A program made the position numbers and the translations under genes. 64,000 bases of DNA from positions 1-64,000 of the forward strand of contig CAYTUV010000001.1 of assembly GCA_964441505.1 (NCBI GenBank), read 5' to 3'. The notes below the pieces were generated by a model, which ran no database searches, was not told where the DNA came from, and was given only the letters and a program-made list of their open reading frames with translations. This DNA comes from Fen-1258 sp964441505. GTDB taxonomy: Bacteria; Bacteroidota; Ignavibacteria; Ignavibacteriales; Melioribacteraceae. Below are positions 40,565 through 49,715 of the stretch, in pieces (within the stretch, counting starts at the first letter, position 1; each line of letters begins with the position of its first letter).

Positions 40565-41533
40565 ATGAAATATTTTCGTGGTATAATATCACTATTGCTG
40601 TTTGGTTTTCTCGTATCGTGCGATGCACCAAAACTGAATCCGCTCGATCCGCAGAATCCGGATTATCACCTTGTGGCAATTGATGGGTTTGTTAAAAATC
40701 TTGCCGGGGCACATCAGCCAATAAGCGGTGTAAACGTACTTTGGAAAAATCAAAATATTGTTCTTGAGACGGATGCAAGCGGATATTTTAAGATAGACCA
40801 ACTTTTGCCACAGAGCGGAACGATTGTTTTTGAGAAAGAGGGTTACAGCACAAAAGATTCATTGATTAGTTTTGAAAATCAGAAAACGCTACACCTTGAA
40901 ATATTGCTGAATGCGATTCCAAAGTCAGTAGAGCTAGCTATTTATACCAGCGTTCTTAACAGATATCCCGATGTACAATATGATTCATTGTTCATTAAAG
41001 CAAAAGTGTCTGATGCGGAGAATGAAATTGATTCTGTTTTTGTACGCTGCACCGAATTGAATATTAACAAGGCGCTTGAGTTGAATCCGTCCTCGGGCTA
41101 TTATGAAAACAAATTTTCTCCGGGCGATTTGAAATTAAATTTTCTCGACGAAGGTATCGGAAAGAATTTCGAAATAATTGTTAGAGATCGTTCGAATAAA
41201 TCTTTTATCGTCGATTCCTCAACAATTAAAAGAGTAATAAGAAAAGACATTATTTTTCGTTCACCGGCAAATTTGGAAATTGTTACAAATCCGACAAAAT
41301 TCATCTGGGAACGATTTCTACCGGGGTTTAATTTCAAATATATGATAGAGATATATAAAAAAAGCGTAAGTCCACCGGTGCTTGTAAAGCAGTGGCCGGA
41401 TATTCCAAAAGGGGATATTGAATTTACCTCAGCAATAGTATTACCTCGGGGAGAATATTTTTGGGTCATCTGGACAATTGATGAGTTTAATAACAGAGCC
41501 CGTTCTCGTGAAGCATCATTTGTTGTTCAGTAA
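40565..41533 (+). CDS. Lipoprotein with a carboxypeptidase-regulatory-like beta domain
   Basis: A 322-residue lipoprotein: MKYFRGIISLLLFGFLVSC with the lipobox Cys19, then DAPKLNPLDPQNPDY, a signature that I associate with Ignavibacteria-type lipoproteins. Residues 35-115 form a CarboxypepD_reg-like fold (ISGVNVLWKNQNIVLETDAS, GYFKIDQL). The rest has Ig-like beta strands ending in FNNRARSREASFVVQ. The upstream TTG at 40523 is in frame but would bury the signal peptide. It is followed 17 bases later by a sigma-54 activator gene and probably heads the operon to 46772. Confidence 0.85.
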   Translation: MKYFRGIISLLLFGFLVSCDAPKLNPLDPQNPDYHLVAIDGFVKNLAGAHQPISGVNVLWKNQNIVLETDASGYFKIDQLLPQSGTIVFEKEGYSTKDSLISFENQKTLHLEILLNAIPKSVELAIYTSVLNRYPDVQYDSLFIKAKVSDAENEIDSVFVRCTELNINKALELNPSSGYYENKFSPGDLKLNFLDEGIGKNFEIIVRDRSNKSFIVDSSTIKRVIRKDIIFRSPANLEIVTNPTKFIWERFLPGFNFKYMIEIYKKSVSPPVLVKQWPDIPKGDIEFTSAIVLPRGEYFWVIWTIDEFNNRARSREASFVVQ

Positions 41534-41550
41534 TTAAATTAATTACAAAA

Positions 41551-43041
41551 ATGAATAATTTTTTTACAGATAATATTAACCACATTAAAAATCTCTCGAA
41601 GGATGAGTTCGAATCGCTTTACGAGTTCAGCCAAATTCTTAATTCGGCAACACGGCAAGAATTATTGATAGAAGATGCGATTGATATTGTTATTAAAGTA
41701 ATTAATGCCGAACGCGGTTTGTTTGTTAAATATGATGAAGTGAACGATAATTTTTCGATTATTACGGCGCGCAAGATTTCAAACGAAACAATTACAGACC
41801 TTCACGAATTTTCCTCGGGTATTCTTCAGAAAGTTATTAAAGAAAAAAAACCTCTTCTCTATCACGATGTAATGAACGATCCCCATCTTTCTCAATTTGA
41901 AAGTGTTCAGATCCATCGCATAAAATCTGTAATCGGTGTTCCGATAGTTCGCGATGGAAACGTGTGGGGCGTAATTGTTGCGGATAGCCAGCTCGACAGG
42001 CGTGAATTTACAGATGAAAATCTTTTATTCCTGAGTTTCTTTTCCAATCTGGTTTCGCTCGCCTTAGATCGTATTATCAGACTGGAAGAACTAGAAAAAG
42101 AAAATCAGATACTCATCAACCGGCTTCAGTTGACGGAAGAAATTCCTGAAATGGTTGGAAATAGTGCAGCTATGAGAACTCTGGCGCATCTAATCCACAA
42201 AGTGGCGATGACAGATGCAACCGTTCTGATTGTTGGCGAAAGCGGAACGGGAAAAGAAGTTGCTGCTAAAGCCATTCATCATCTTAGCAAAAGAAAAGAG
42301 AAACCATTTCTTGCGCAATTTTGTGGATCTATACCGGACACTCTTCTCGAAAGCGAATTGTTCGGATATAAAAAAGGTGCATTTACCGGAGCCAACACAG
42401 ACAAACAGGGCTTACTTGAAGCCGCCGATAGCGGAACATTTTTCTTAGATGAGATTGCCGATATCTCTACTGCGCTTCAGGCAAAACTTTTGCGTGTACT
42501 GGAAAACAGAGAGATCATCCGTCTCGGCGATGTTAAAGTAAAAAAAGTTGATGCACGCATTATTGCTGCAACAAATAAAGATTTGCAATCACTAGTCAAA
42601 GATGGAAATTTCCGTGAAGATTTATTCTATAGATTAAATGTTTTTCCGATTCGCATTCCGCCTCTTCGCGAAAGAAGGAGCGATATACCTTTGCTTGTCG
42701 ATTTCTTCATAAAGAAAATCGGAAAGAAAAATATGTCTATCGATCCATCAGCGATCAAAAAAATGGAAGCTTATTACTGGCCAGGGAACGTTCGTCAATT
42801 GATAAATGTAATTCATCGCGCTCTAATACTTTGCGACGGCAGCAAGCTTCATTCGGAACATATTATTCTTGAAGACTCTCAGGTAACGGAGAATTTCAAG
42901 GGCACACTCCATGAATTTGAAATGCTGCTTCTCAAAAAACGTCTGGAAGAGTTTAATCATAACCGAACCCTGACTGCAAAATCTTTGGATGTTTCGGTTA
43001 GATGGATTCAACTGAAACTGAAAGAAATGGGCGAACAGTAA
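41551..43041 (+). CDS. GAF-AAA+-Fis sigma-54-dependent activator
   Basis: A 496-residue bacterial enhancer-binding protein: N-terminal GAF domain (20-185; AERGLFVKYDEVNDNF, IKSVIGVPIV, WGVIVADSQ), AAA+ with GESGTGKE, GYKKGAFTGA and FFLDEIADI, and a C-terminal Fis-like segment (HNRTLTAKSLDVSVRWIQLK). There is no receiver domain, so the GAF or a partner must control it. A Ser/Thr kinase gene begins one base after its stop. This order (activator then kinase) suggests regulation by phosphorylation, as in myxobacterial activators, though here no FHA domain is seen. Confidence 0.92.
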   Translation: MNNFFTDNINHIKNLSKDEFESLYEFSQILNSATRQELLIEDAIDIVIKVINAERGLFVKYDEVNDNFSIITARKISNETITDLHEFSSGILQKVIKEKKPLLYHDVMNDPHLSQFESVQIHRIKSVIGVPIVRDGNVWGVIVADSQLDRREFTDENLLFLSFFSNLVSLALDRIIRLEELEKENQILINRLQLTEEIPEMVGNSAAMRTLAHLIHKVAMTDATVLIVGESGTGKEVAAKAIHHLSKRKEKPFLAQFCGSIPDTLLESELFGYKKGAFTGANTDKQGLLEAADSGTFFLDEIADISTALQAKLLRVLENREIIRLGDVKVKKVDARIIAATNKDLQSLVKDGNFREDLFYRLNVFPIRIPPLRERRSDIPLLVDFFIKKIGKKNMSIDPSAIKKMEAYYWPGNVRQLINVIHRALILCDGSKLHSEHIILEDSQVTENFKGTLHEFEMLLLKKRLEEFNHNRTLTAKSLDVSVRWIQLKLKEMGEQ

Positions 43042-43042
43042 A

Positions 43043-44638
43043 ATGTCTTCTCTTACATCAGAAATATTGTTTGAAAAGTTTCAGATTATTGAAGTACTCA
43101 AGAAGGATGAGCACGCAGCGGTGTTTCTTGCCAATCACATCTACCTGAGTAAAAAAATTATACTCAAGGTTCTTAATACGCAGAAGCTTCCGGACCCATC
43201 GATGGTTGAGCGTTTCAAGCGTGAGGGAAAAATTCTTGCTAAACTGGATCATCCGAACATCATTAAAGTACTTGATTTCGGAATGAGCAAAGAGTTCTTC
43301 TATATTTCATTTGAGTATATCGAAGGAGAATCCCTCCGTAACATTTTCAAGACCAAAACTCTTTCTCAGGAACAGAAAGAACATGTAATGATTCAGCTCC
43401 TGAAAGGATTGGATTACGCTCACAGGAATGAGATAATTCACCGTGACATAAAACCGGAAAATATTTTTGTTGATAAGAATCTTAATGTTAAGCTGGGCGA
43501 TTTTGGCTTAGCCCTTTCAGCCGAAGATAATTTTGTAACAAACCCATATTCCATAGTCGGAACTCCAAGTTATATGAGTCCCGAACAGGTACGCGGTGCA
43601 AAACTAACCGCTCATAGCGATATCTTTTCGGCCGGAGTTGTGCTGTTCGAATTGTTTACGGGGAAGAATCCATTTCTGAGGGATAATGTAAGCCTTACGC
43701 TTAATGAGATTATGGCATATGACGAAGATGAAATCGCAAAGGGGGCCGATGACCAGCCGCAGTTGATCAGAGATATTCTCTTTAATATGCTGAAGAAGAA
43801 CATTAATCAGCGTTATGATTCTGCTGAAGAAATTCTTGAAGAACTGAATGTTATGGTTGATCAGCCAACCATTGTAGTCAGCACCGCAGATAGAGAAGGC
43901 AAAAAATCGAAACTTGCATGGTTGTTTCTGGCGGTAATTTTTATTGGTATTGTAGCGATATTCCTCGTACCGATTTTAACTCAACAGAATCCGATTAATT
44001 CGATTCAAAACAATGAACGCGGGAATATCTTACCGGGTAACGATTCGGCAAAACCGAACACAAATGAGCAATTGAATCAGCAGGTAAAAGATCCTGTCAA
44101 TCTGAATAATTTGGAAAAGCCTCTTGTTGATAATAAGAATCACACAACACAAAAAGATGACACAATTAATCCGGCTGAAAATCTTAAGAAGCCAATTGGT
44201 ACAGGATGGCTAGATATTAAAACTTATCCGACAAACGTTGAGGTTTTCATTAACTCAGAGAGTTATGACCGAACTCCGTTTCAACGAGCAATTCCCATCA
44301 AGTCAGGTGAATTCACAATTAAATTTGAACACCCCAATTATCCCCCGTATTATAAAATAGTACAAGTTGAGGCGGATAGTATTACCAAAGTTTTTGTTAA
44401 TCTTGAAACTCTGACAATGGGATTTATTAATTGTTATGTTTCGCAAATGAAAGGAGAAATTTTTATTAATGGAAATAAAAGAGCGGATGCACCAATGAGA
44501 GTGTTTGATTTGATTAAAGTTGCACCGGGCGCGGTTCACTTAGTTATTAAGAACCCGAAATACAAGGATATTGATACTTCGTTTGTGATCAAGGCTCAAG
44601 ATACACTTAAACTGAAATTTAAATTCAGGAGCGAATAA
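43043..44638 (+). CDS. Transmembrane Ser/Thr protein kinase with PEGA domain
   Basis: A 531-residue Hanks-type kinase. The kinase domain is residues 1-270: KKIILKVL (Lys), HRDIKPENIFVD, DFGLAL, GTPSYMSPEQVRG, and SDIFSAGVVLFELFTG. A membrane helix follows at about 292-312 (LAWLFLAVIFIGIVAIFLV). The extracytoplasmic part has an Asn/Lys-rich linker and a PEGA-like domain (GWLDIKTYPTNVEVFINSE, TPFQRAIPIKSGEFTIKF). The glycine-rich loop is poorly conserved (VLKKDEHAAVFLA), so nucleotide binding may be atypical. It sits between the sigma-54 activator and the Kelch/T9SS protein. Confidence 0.93.
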   Translation: MSSLTSEILFEKFQIIEVLKKDEHAAVFLANHIYLSKKIILKVLNTQKLPDPSMVERFKREGKILAKLDHPNIIKVLDFGMSKEFFYISFEYIEGESLRNIFKTKTLSQEQKEHVMIQLLKGLDYAHRNEIIHRDIKPENIFVDKNLNVKLGDFGLALSAEDNFVTNPYSIVGTPSYMSPEQVRGAKLTAHSDIFSAGVVLFELFTGKNPFLRDNVSLTLNEIMAYDEDEIAKGADDQPQLIRDILFNMLKKNINQRYDSAEEILEELNVMVDQPTIVVSTADREGKKSKLAWLFLAVIFIGIVAIFLVPILTQQNPINSIQNNERGNILPGNDSAKPNTNEQLNQQVKDPVNLNNLEKPLVDNKNHTTQKDDTINPAENLKKPIGTGWLDIKTYPTNVEVFINSESYDRTPFQRAIPIKSGEFTIKFEHPNYPPYYKIVQVEADSITKVFVNLETLTMGFINCYVSQMKGEIFINGNKRADAPMRVFDLIKVAPGAVHLVIKNPKYKDIDTSFVIKAQDTLKLKFKFRSE

Positions 44639-44667
44639 TTTTATCGACTCATAAAAAACGCATTTAT

Positions 44668-45960
44668 ATGAATCACAAAAAGATGAACAAATATTTAATT
44701 GTATTATTGTTTTTAACAGTCGTAGGCATTAGCCAGGCCCAGCTGCGATGGCGTGTCGTTGGGACAATGCCTTACCCGGTTTCAGGCGGACAAGTTGTTT
44801 ATGATATAGCCGCACAGAGTAACAAGATTTATATTTTGGGCGGATATTCAGATTCCTTGCAGAGTGCAGTTGATTGGATTCAGGAATATGATGTTGAAAA
44901 AAACAGCTGGAAGATGGTTGGCAGAATGCTTCAGCCGAGGGATCAATTTATAGCAGATATCTGGAAAAACAGTATAATGTATTTCGGCGGTGCGGTTGAT
45001 GGATCGACTGATAAAAATGCTATTGAGTCCTGGGATTATAAAATTGTTACAAACCTTGCGTCTACTTATGCCCGGAATAATAATTTCGCACGCTTATATT
45101 CAACCGGTCAAATAGTTGGCGACAATCTTTATGTCATCGGCGGCGATCCGGCAAATCCAAGTGATCAGCTTGATTATATTACAGCGTATAACTTAAGCTC
45201 AAGACAGATCGGGTTTTCTTTTCCCTCCCCCTCACCTGATCCGCCCCGTCAGCGCATGACATTCATAGTTGATCAGAACATTTATATTTTTGGCGGTGTT
45301 ACAAACGGTGTAATGAAAGCAATTCAAAAATTTAATATCAGTGGACAGAAGTTAGATAACCTGCCGGAAAAATTAATTGAATCACGTGCTGCAGGATCTG
45401 CGGTATATAATCCTCTTAGTAAAAAAGGTTTTATTATTGGCGGGTATAATGAAACATTGAATGCAATGAATAGTGTCGAGCAGGTTGAGATTCTGCCCAA
45501 TGGTTCTTTGAAAATTACTCCATCTGTACCACTTACATATCCGCGCGCAGGGTTGATGGCAGTGGCCTTTCAGAACGGTTTTGTGGCTGTATTTGGCGGA
45601 CGGACTGATCGCGGACATCTGGGCAAAGTTGTTCCTTATATCGAAATTCTTGATGGAATTTCTTCTGTTGATGATGAGGATAAATTACCGAGTGTATTTA
45701 CGCTTAACCAGAATTATCCGAATCCATTTAATCCAACTACATTGATAAGCTACCAGTTATCATCCGGAAGTTTTGTTTCTCTTAAAATTTATGACACCAT
45801 TGGTAAAGAAATAACGGTTTTAGTTAACGAATTTCAAGATGCAGGGAAGCACTCTATTCAATTAAGCGCCGGTGAATATGGAATGACGTCCGGAATTTAT
45901 TTCTACAAATTAACCACAGGCACTTATTCATCAACAAAAAAAATGCTATTGCTAAAATGA
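44668..45960 (+). CDS. Secreted Kelch-repeat protein with T9SS sorting domain
   Basis: A 430-residue secreted protein: signal peptide (cleavage near SQAQ), about five Kelch blades (YILGGYSDS, MYFGGAVDG, YVIGGDPAN, YIFGGVTNG, FIIGGYNET, AVFGGRTDR) forming a propeller, and a C-terminal type IX sorting domain (NQNYPNPFNPTTLISYQL, VLVNEFQDAGKHSIQL, SGIYFYKLTTGTYSSTKKML). Export through the outer membrane and attachment at the surface are expected. Its stop overlaps the ATG of the next gene by 4 bases. A start at the second Met (44683) is also possible. Ligand unknown. Confidence 0.92.
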   Translation: MNHKKMNKYLIVLLFLTVVGISQAQLRWRVVGTMPYPVSGGQVVYDIAAQSNKIYILGGYSDSLQSAVDWIQEYDVEKNSWKMVGRMLQPRDQFIADIWKNSIMYFGGAVDGSTDKNAIESWDYKIVTNLASTYARNNNFARLYSTGQIVGDNLYVIGGDPANPSDQLDYITAYNLSSRQIGFSFPSPSPDPPRQRMTFIVDQNIYIFGGVTNGVMKAIQKFNISGQKLDNLPEKLIESRAAGSAVYNPLSKKGFIIGGYNETLNAMNSVEQVEILPNGSLKITPSVPLTYPRAGLMAVAFQNGFVAVFGGRTDRGHLGKVVPYIEILDGISSVDDEDKLPSVFTLNQNYPNPFNPTTLISYQLSSGSFVSLKIYDTIGKEITVLVNEFQDAGKHSIQLSAGEYGMTSGIYFYKLTTGTYSSTKKMLLLK

Positions 45961-46772
45961 TAAAAAATTATTTTCTGATAACATTTTTACTTGTGGGAAT
46001 TTCAATTTCTAATGCCCAGGAAGTTACTTTCGAGAAAGTTAAGCAACTGTACGAGAAATTTGAGTCAAATAATGTGATTAAATATTCCGACCTGCTGCTT
46101 GAAAAAGGGACTCTTAGCGATTCATTGTCGATCGAAGTACATTTGATGCGGGCAAATATTTTTTATTCCAATGGTGCTGATTCCTCAACAAGAAAAAGCT
46201 TCGAGAATATTTTAAAAATCAAAAAAAAATATATTCCCGATCCCGATGTTACATCCCCTAAATTGATCTCGATTTTTAATGAAGTTAAAGCCGATTATCT
46301 TATCAAGAATCCCGACATTGTTCAGCAACCGGATTCAACAAATAATAAACCACCGGTAAAATTTGTAGATCTCAATCCTGAGAGAATTGCGGTAATTAAA
46401 AATATCTTATTACCGGGACTTGGACCACTTCATTACGGCAGTTCCGCAAAGGGGTGGCTTACTACTTCGGCATCAATATTAAATCTTGGGACACTTATTT
46501 ATTTTGCAATCGATGCAAACAAAAAGCAAAACGATTATTTTATAGAGACGGACAGAACTCTTATTCCGCTGAAATATGATGATTATAACAGATCGTATAA
46601 GATCAGAAATGCTCTTTTAATTTCTTATGCCGCTATCTGGCTCTATAGCCAAATTGACTTTCTTTTCTTCTCAGAAAACAAGCAGCAATTGGATGAATCC
46701 TTTTTGAGTCGTTATATGGACTTAAACCCAACTGCGGGTGAGTTCAAACTAAATTTTAAATTCCCATTTTGA
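45957..46772 (+). CDS. Envelope protein with helical repeat and DUF5683-like end
   Basis: A 271-residue protein with a signal peptide (MIKNYFLITFLLVGISISNA) and an N-terminal helical, TPR-like part (EKVKQLYEKFESNNVIKYSD, IEVHLMRANIFYSNGADSS). The C-terminal hydrophobic segments (NILLPGLGPLHYGSSAKGWL, LNLGTLIYFAIDANK, NALLISYAAIWLYSQIDFLF) match the GLGQ-like pattern of DUF5683 proteins. ATGA overlap with the Kelch gene shows co-translation. It is the last gene of the 40565-46772 group. Function unknown. Confidence 0.75.
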   Translation: MIKNYFLITFLLVGISISNAQEVTFEKVKQLYEKFESNNVIKYSDLLLEKGTLSDSLSIEVHLMRANIFYSNGADSSTRKSFENILKIKKKYIPDPDVTSPKLISIFNEVKADYLIKNPDIVQQPDSTNNKPPVKFVDLNPERIAVIKNILLPGLGPLHYGSSAKGWLTTSASILNLGTLIYFAIDANKKQNDYFIETDRTLIPLKYDDYNRSYKIRNALLISYAAIWLYSQIDFLFFSENKQQLDESFLSRYMDLNPTAGEFKLNFKFPF

Positions 46773-46858
46773 TTGTGGTTTTATCTTGCCGGTTTTCTAT
46801 TTAACCGATAATTCATATATTGACACACACAATTGAAATGGAAAAGAAATAACCGAAT

Positions 46859-47224
46859 ATGGATTTTAAATCAGAAAAAATATCTGACGTTGCTATTGTT
46901 CATGTATACCTGAACCGGGCAACACTTGCAAAAGCAGTTTTGTTCAAAGATTTTGTTTCTGAAATAGTAACAAGCGGGATATCAAAAATTGTTGTTGATC
47001 TTAGCATTTGCGAATATATTGATTCAACATTTCTTGGTGCAATGGTTGCCGTTTTGAAGAAAACCAATTCGATGAATGGAGATTTGCGTTTAGTTTATAA
47101 TAAAGAGATGCCATCGTTAGTCTTTGTTCTAACACGGATGGATAAAGTATTCAAAGTTTTCCCCGGACTTGACGAAGCAATAGAAAGTTTTACAGGCGGA
47201 AAACCAAAACTCTCCTGGAAATAA
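46859..47224 (+). CDS. STAS-domain anti-sigma-factor antagonist-like protein, 1
   Basis: A 121-residue single STAS domain: VAIVHVYLNRATLAKAVLFK, SKIVVDLSICEYIDSTFLGA with the Ser/Thr of DST as the phosphorylatable residue, DLRLVYNKEMPSLVFVLTR, and KVFPGLDEAIESF. It is typical of SpoIIAA/RsbV-type switch proteins. A close relative is encoded at 53097 next to a PP2C phosphatase. No kinase of the RsbW type is in the window. Confidence 0.9.
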   Translation: MDFKSEKISDVAIVHVYLNRATLAKAVLFKDFVSEIVTSGISKIVVDLSICEYIDSTFLGAMVAVLKKTNSMNGDLRLVYNKEMPSLVFVLTRMDKVFKVFPGLDEAIESFTGGKPKLSWK

Positions 47225-47226
47225 TT

Positions 47227-48450
47227 TCACTCCTCCAGATATACAATTTTATAAATCTTATCATATTGTCTCACACGCTTAGGGCATATAATTGTTATAT
47301 CGTTTCCTTTTGAAACATTCGTCAATTCATTTTCATCTTGCATCATCTTTTCAATTGTAAGCTCTACAACTCCGGTTGTGCTACCAATTATATAGATCGA
47401 ATCTCCTGTCTTAAGCTCATCTGCTTCCAAACGGATAAAGGCCACTTCACTTTTCTTATAATAATTAAGAATCTTACCGATGTAAACTTTTCGAGTGGTT
47501 GCTATACTTCCGTAAGTTTTGGCATAACTTTCCGATCCCGGCTCTCCCAAATAGAATCCCGGAGAGAACCCGCGGTTGTAAACTTTTTTTAGTCTTTCTA
47601 TAAGTTTTTGTTTAACCCCGGGGGTCAACTTCTCTTCATAATACAGATCCATAGCCTGGCGATATGCGGAAACCGCAATGGCAATGTATTCAGGACTTCT
47701 TTTTCTTCCTTCAATTTTGAATGCATCAATTCCTGCCTCGATCAGTTTATCCAAAAATTCGATTGAGCACAAATCTTTCGGAGATAGAACATAATCCTCT
47801 CCTAACTGAAGCTCAAATTTTTCATCACTATCCGTAATCTGATATTCTCTTCTGCATGGTTGCAAGCACTCCCCCCGGTTTGCGCTTTTGCCAAACACCT
47901 CGTGACTCATAAAACAGCGTCCGCTTACGGCAATACACATAGCGCCGTGTACAAAAGTTTCAATTTCAATTTTGGATTTATTTTTTATCTCTTTAATCTT
48001 ATCAAGGGTACACTCACGGGCAAGAACAATCCGTTTAGCTCCTAAATTCTCATAAAATTTTACGGTTGCAGAATTTGACGCTGACGCCTGTGTGCTGATA
48101 CAGAACGGCACATCGTACTCAATACATTTTTGAATTACTGACATATCCCAGCAGATAATCATATCCACGCCGGAATCTTTTGCGGTGCGTACGATATTGT
48201 CAAGTTCATCCAACTCCTGTTCGAAGACAATCGTATTAAGTGTTAAATGAGTCTGAACATTATTTTCTTTGCACTGTTCGACGATTTTAGGAAGATCAAT
48301 CAAATCAAAATTATTTGCAGCAGCGCGCATGTTTAAGTTCTTTACACCGAAATAGACGGCATCCGCCCCGGCCTCTATTGCCGCATTAAGCATTGTCCAA
48401 TTTCCGGCAGGAGCTAATAGCTCCGGTTTTTTAATATCATTTTTTTCCAT
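47227..48450 (-). CDS. trhP: U32-family tRNA hydroxylation protein (TrhP/YegQ-like)
   Basis: A 407-residue U32 family protein: PELLAPAGNWTMLNAAIEAG, ADAVYFGVKNLNMRAAANNF, ETFVHGAMCIAVSGRCFMSH, NRGECLQPCRREY, and FKIEGRKRSPEYIA, as in E. coli YegQ/TrhP, which takes part in 5-hydroxyuridine formation in tRNA. The Cys cluster (C-x-x-x-x-x-x-C in AMCIAVSGRC and GECLQPC) would bind iron-sulfur. Although often named peptidase, the tRNA role fits better. Convergent with the STAS gene, 2 bases apart. Confidence 0.93.
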   Translation of the reverse strand: MEKNDIKKPELLAPAGNWTMLNAAIEAGADAVYFGVKNLNMRAAANNFDLIDLPKIVEQCKENNVQTHLTLNTIVFEQELDELDNIVRTAKDSGVDMIICWDMSVIQKCIEYDVPFCISTQASASNSATVKFYENLGAKRIVLARECTLDKIKEIKNKSKIEIETFVHGAMCIAVSGRCFMSHEVFGKSANRGECLQPCRREYQITDSDEKFELQLGEDYVLSPKDLCSIEFLDKLIEAGIDAFKIEGRKRSPEYIAIAVSAYRQAMDLYYEEKLTPGVKQKLIERLKKVYNRGFSPGFYLGEPGSESYAKTYGSIATTRKVYIGKILNYYKKSEVAFIRLEADELKTGDSIYIIGSTTGVVELTIEKMMQDENELTNVSKGNDITIICPKRVRQYDKIYKIVYLEE

Positions 48451-48520
48451 ATGCTATAATAAGAAAAGTTGTTTAATTATTTTTTGTCGGACTATCTTGC
48501 ACTACACATTTTGATTAGTT

Positions 48521-49648
48521 ATGCGCAGAAATTACATACTTGCTCTAATTGGAATTGGAATCGGAGGTATCGGCTTCGGTCTCGTAACTCCGGTTACAGT
48601 ATTATTGTTAGAGTTAAGTCACGCGCCGAGTTTTATAATCGGCTCTACAGCCATGGCCGGCTATGTGAGCATATTTATCTTCTCGCGGTACACAGGAAGG
48701 TTGATTGATCGTTTTAATGTGAAAAGGATTTTAGCGGCAGGTCTTTTTCTGTGGATGATCAGCGCTCTGGGACATATCTTCTGGTATATCTATCCACTGC
48801 TGTATATTGTAAAGATTGTGATGGGCATTGGAGGTACATTTATTTTTGTCTCCACAGAAGTTATGATCAACTATTACAGTAACGAATCCAACCGCGGAAA
48901 AAATATTGGTCTTTATGTAGTAATTCTTTCGATTGGAATTGCTATCGGCTCACTTCTTATCTGGACAGTTAAACTCGGCAACTGGGTTCCATTTGTCATC
49001 GGCTCTTCAATTGTGCTTTTTGTTTTCATCATCCAGTCGGTGTTTATGGAGGAGATAGAAATTAGGGATGGAAATATTGAGTTGGAAAAAATGCCGATAA
49101 CAAAGATGCCCTTAATGAGTATGCTTTCTGCAGCAGTTTACGGATTGTTTGAATCATCGGTCATAGTTGTTCTTCCTCTTTATGGTCTACGTAATCATTT
49201 CACAACAGATCAGGTTGCCTATTTTTTAGCTTCCTTTGTCATAGGTGGAATTGTTATACTATATATAATAGGCCATATTGCCGATAAATTATACAAGTAC
49301 CGGTTACTTTTAATAATTTCTACAGTGCTCGGAATTCTTTTTCTGTTTCCTGTTCTGGCCATGAATTTTATTTTTCTGGTTGTAATTTTTTTCTTTATAG
49401 GCGGAATTGTGCCTGCGTTTTATACTGTCGGGCTGAATTATACGGTTGAGAGGGTTGATAAAAAATATATGACTCAGGCTAACGGCTACTTTGTAATGAT
49501 GTATGGCGCCGGGACAATCCTGGGACCCTTAATTGGTGCGACACTTGTCGATTTTAATAAACAATATGGTTATTGGGTGTTCGCTTCGGCTCTTTGCCTC
49601 GGTTTCTTTTTATTATTCAAATTTTACGAAAATGGAAATTCTAAATAG
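48521..49648 (+). CDS. Major facilitator superfamily transporter
   Basis: A 375-residue membrane protein with 12 predicted helices of the MFS type, for example ALIGIGIGGIGFGLVTPVTV in helix 1 and the RYTGRLIDRFNVKR loop between helices 2 and 3, the family's cytoplasmic signature. Other helices are FVIGGIVILYIIGHIADKL and FFFIGGIVPAFYTVGLNY. The C-terminus is short. Substrate not known, possibly a drug or sugar. Its start is 71 bases from the divergent trhP gene. Confidence 0.88.
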   Translation: MRRNYILALIGIGIGGIGFGLVTPVTVLLLELSHAPSFIIGSTAMAGYVSIFIFSRYTGRLIDRFNVKRILAAGLFLWMISALGHIFWYIYPLLYIVKIVMGIGGTFIFVSTEVMINYYSNESNRGKNIGLYVVILSIGIAIGSLLIWTVKLGNWVPFVIGSSIVLFVFIIQSVFMEEIEIRDGNIELEKMPITKMPLMSMLSAAVYGLFESSVIVVLPLYGLRNHFTTDQVAYFLASFVIGGIVILYIIGHIADKLYKYRLLLIISTVLGILFLFPVLAMNFIFLVVIFFFIGGIVPAFYTVGLNYTVERVDKKYMTQANGYFVMMYGAGTILGPLIGATLVDFNKQYGYWVFASALCLGFFLLFKFYENGNSK

Positions 49649-49715
49649 GCCATTATCTATTATTCCTCGCACTATTTTGTTATCTTACATCAAAATTATT
49701 TATCATTACTGATGA

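Noticed and set aside
46780..46805. Sigma-54 promoter before the STAS gene (TGGTTTT...TTGC)
   Set aside because: The spacing is 9 bases, and the -24 element matches only TGG.
48460..48520. Sigma-54 promoter before the MFS gene (GG...TTGC)
   Set aside because: GG and GC are 8 bases apart; 10 are needed.
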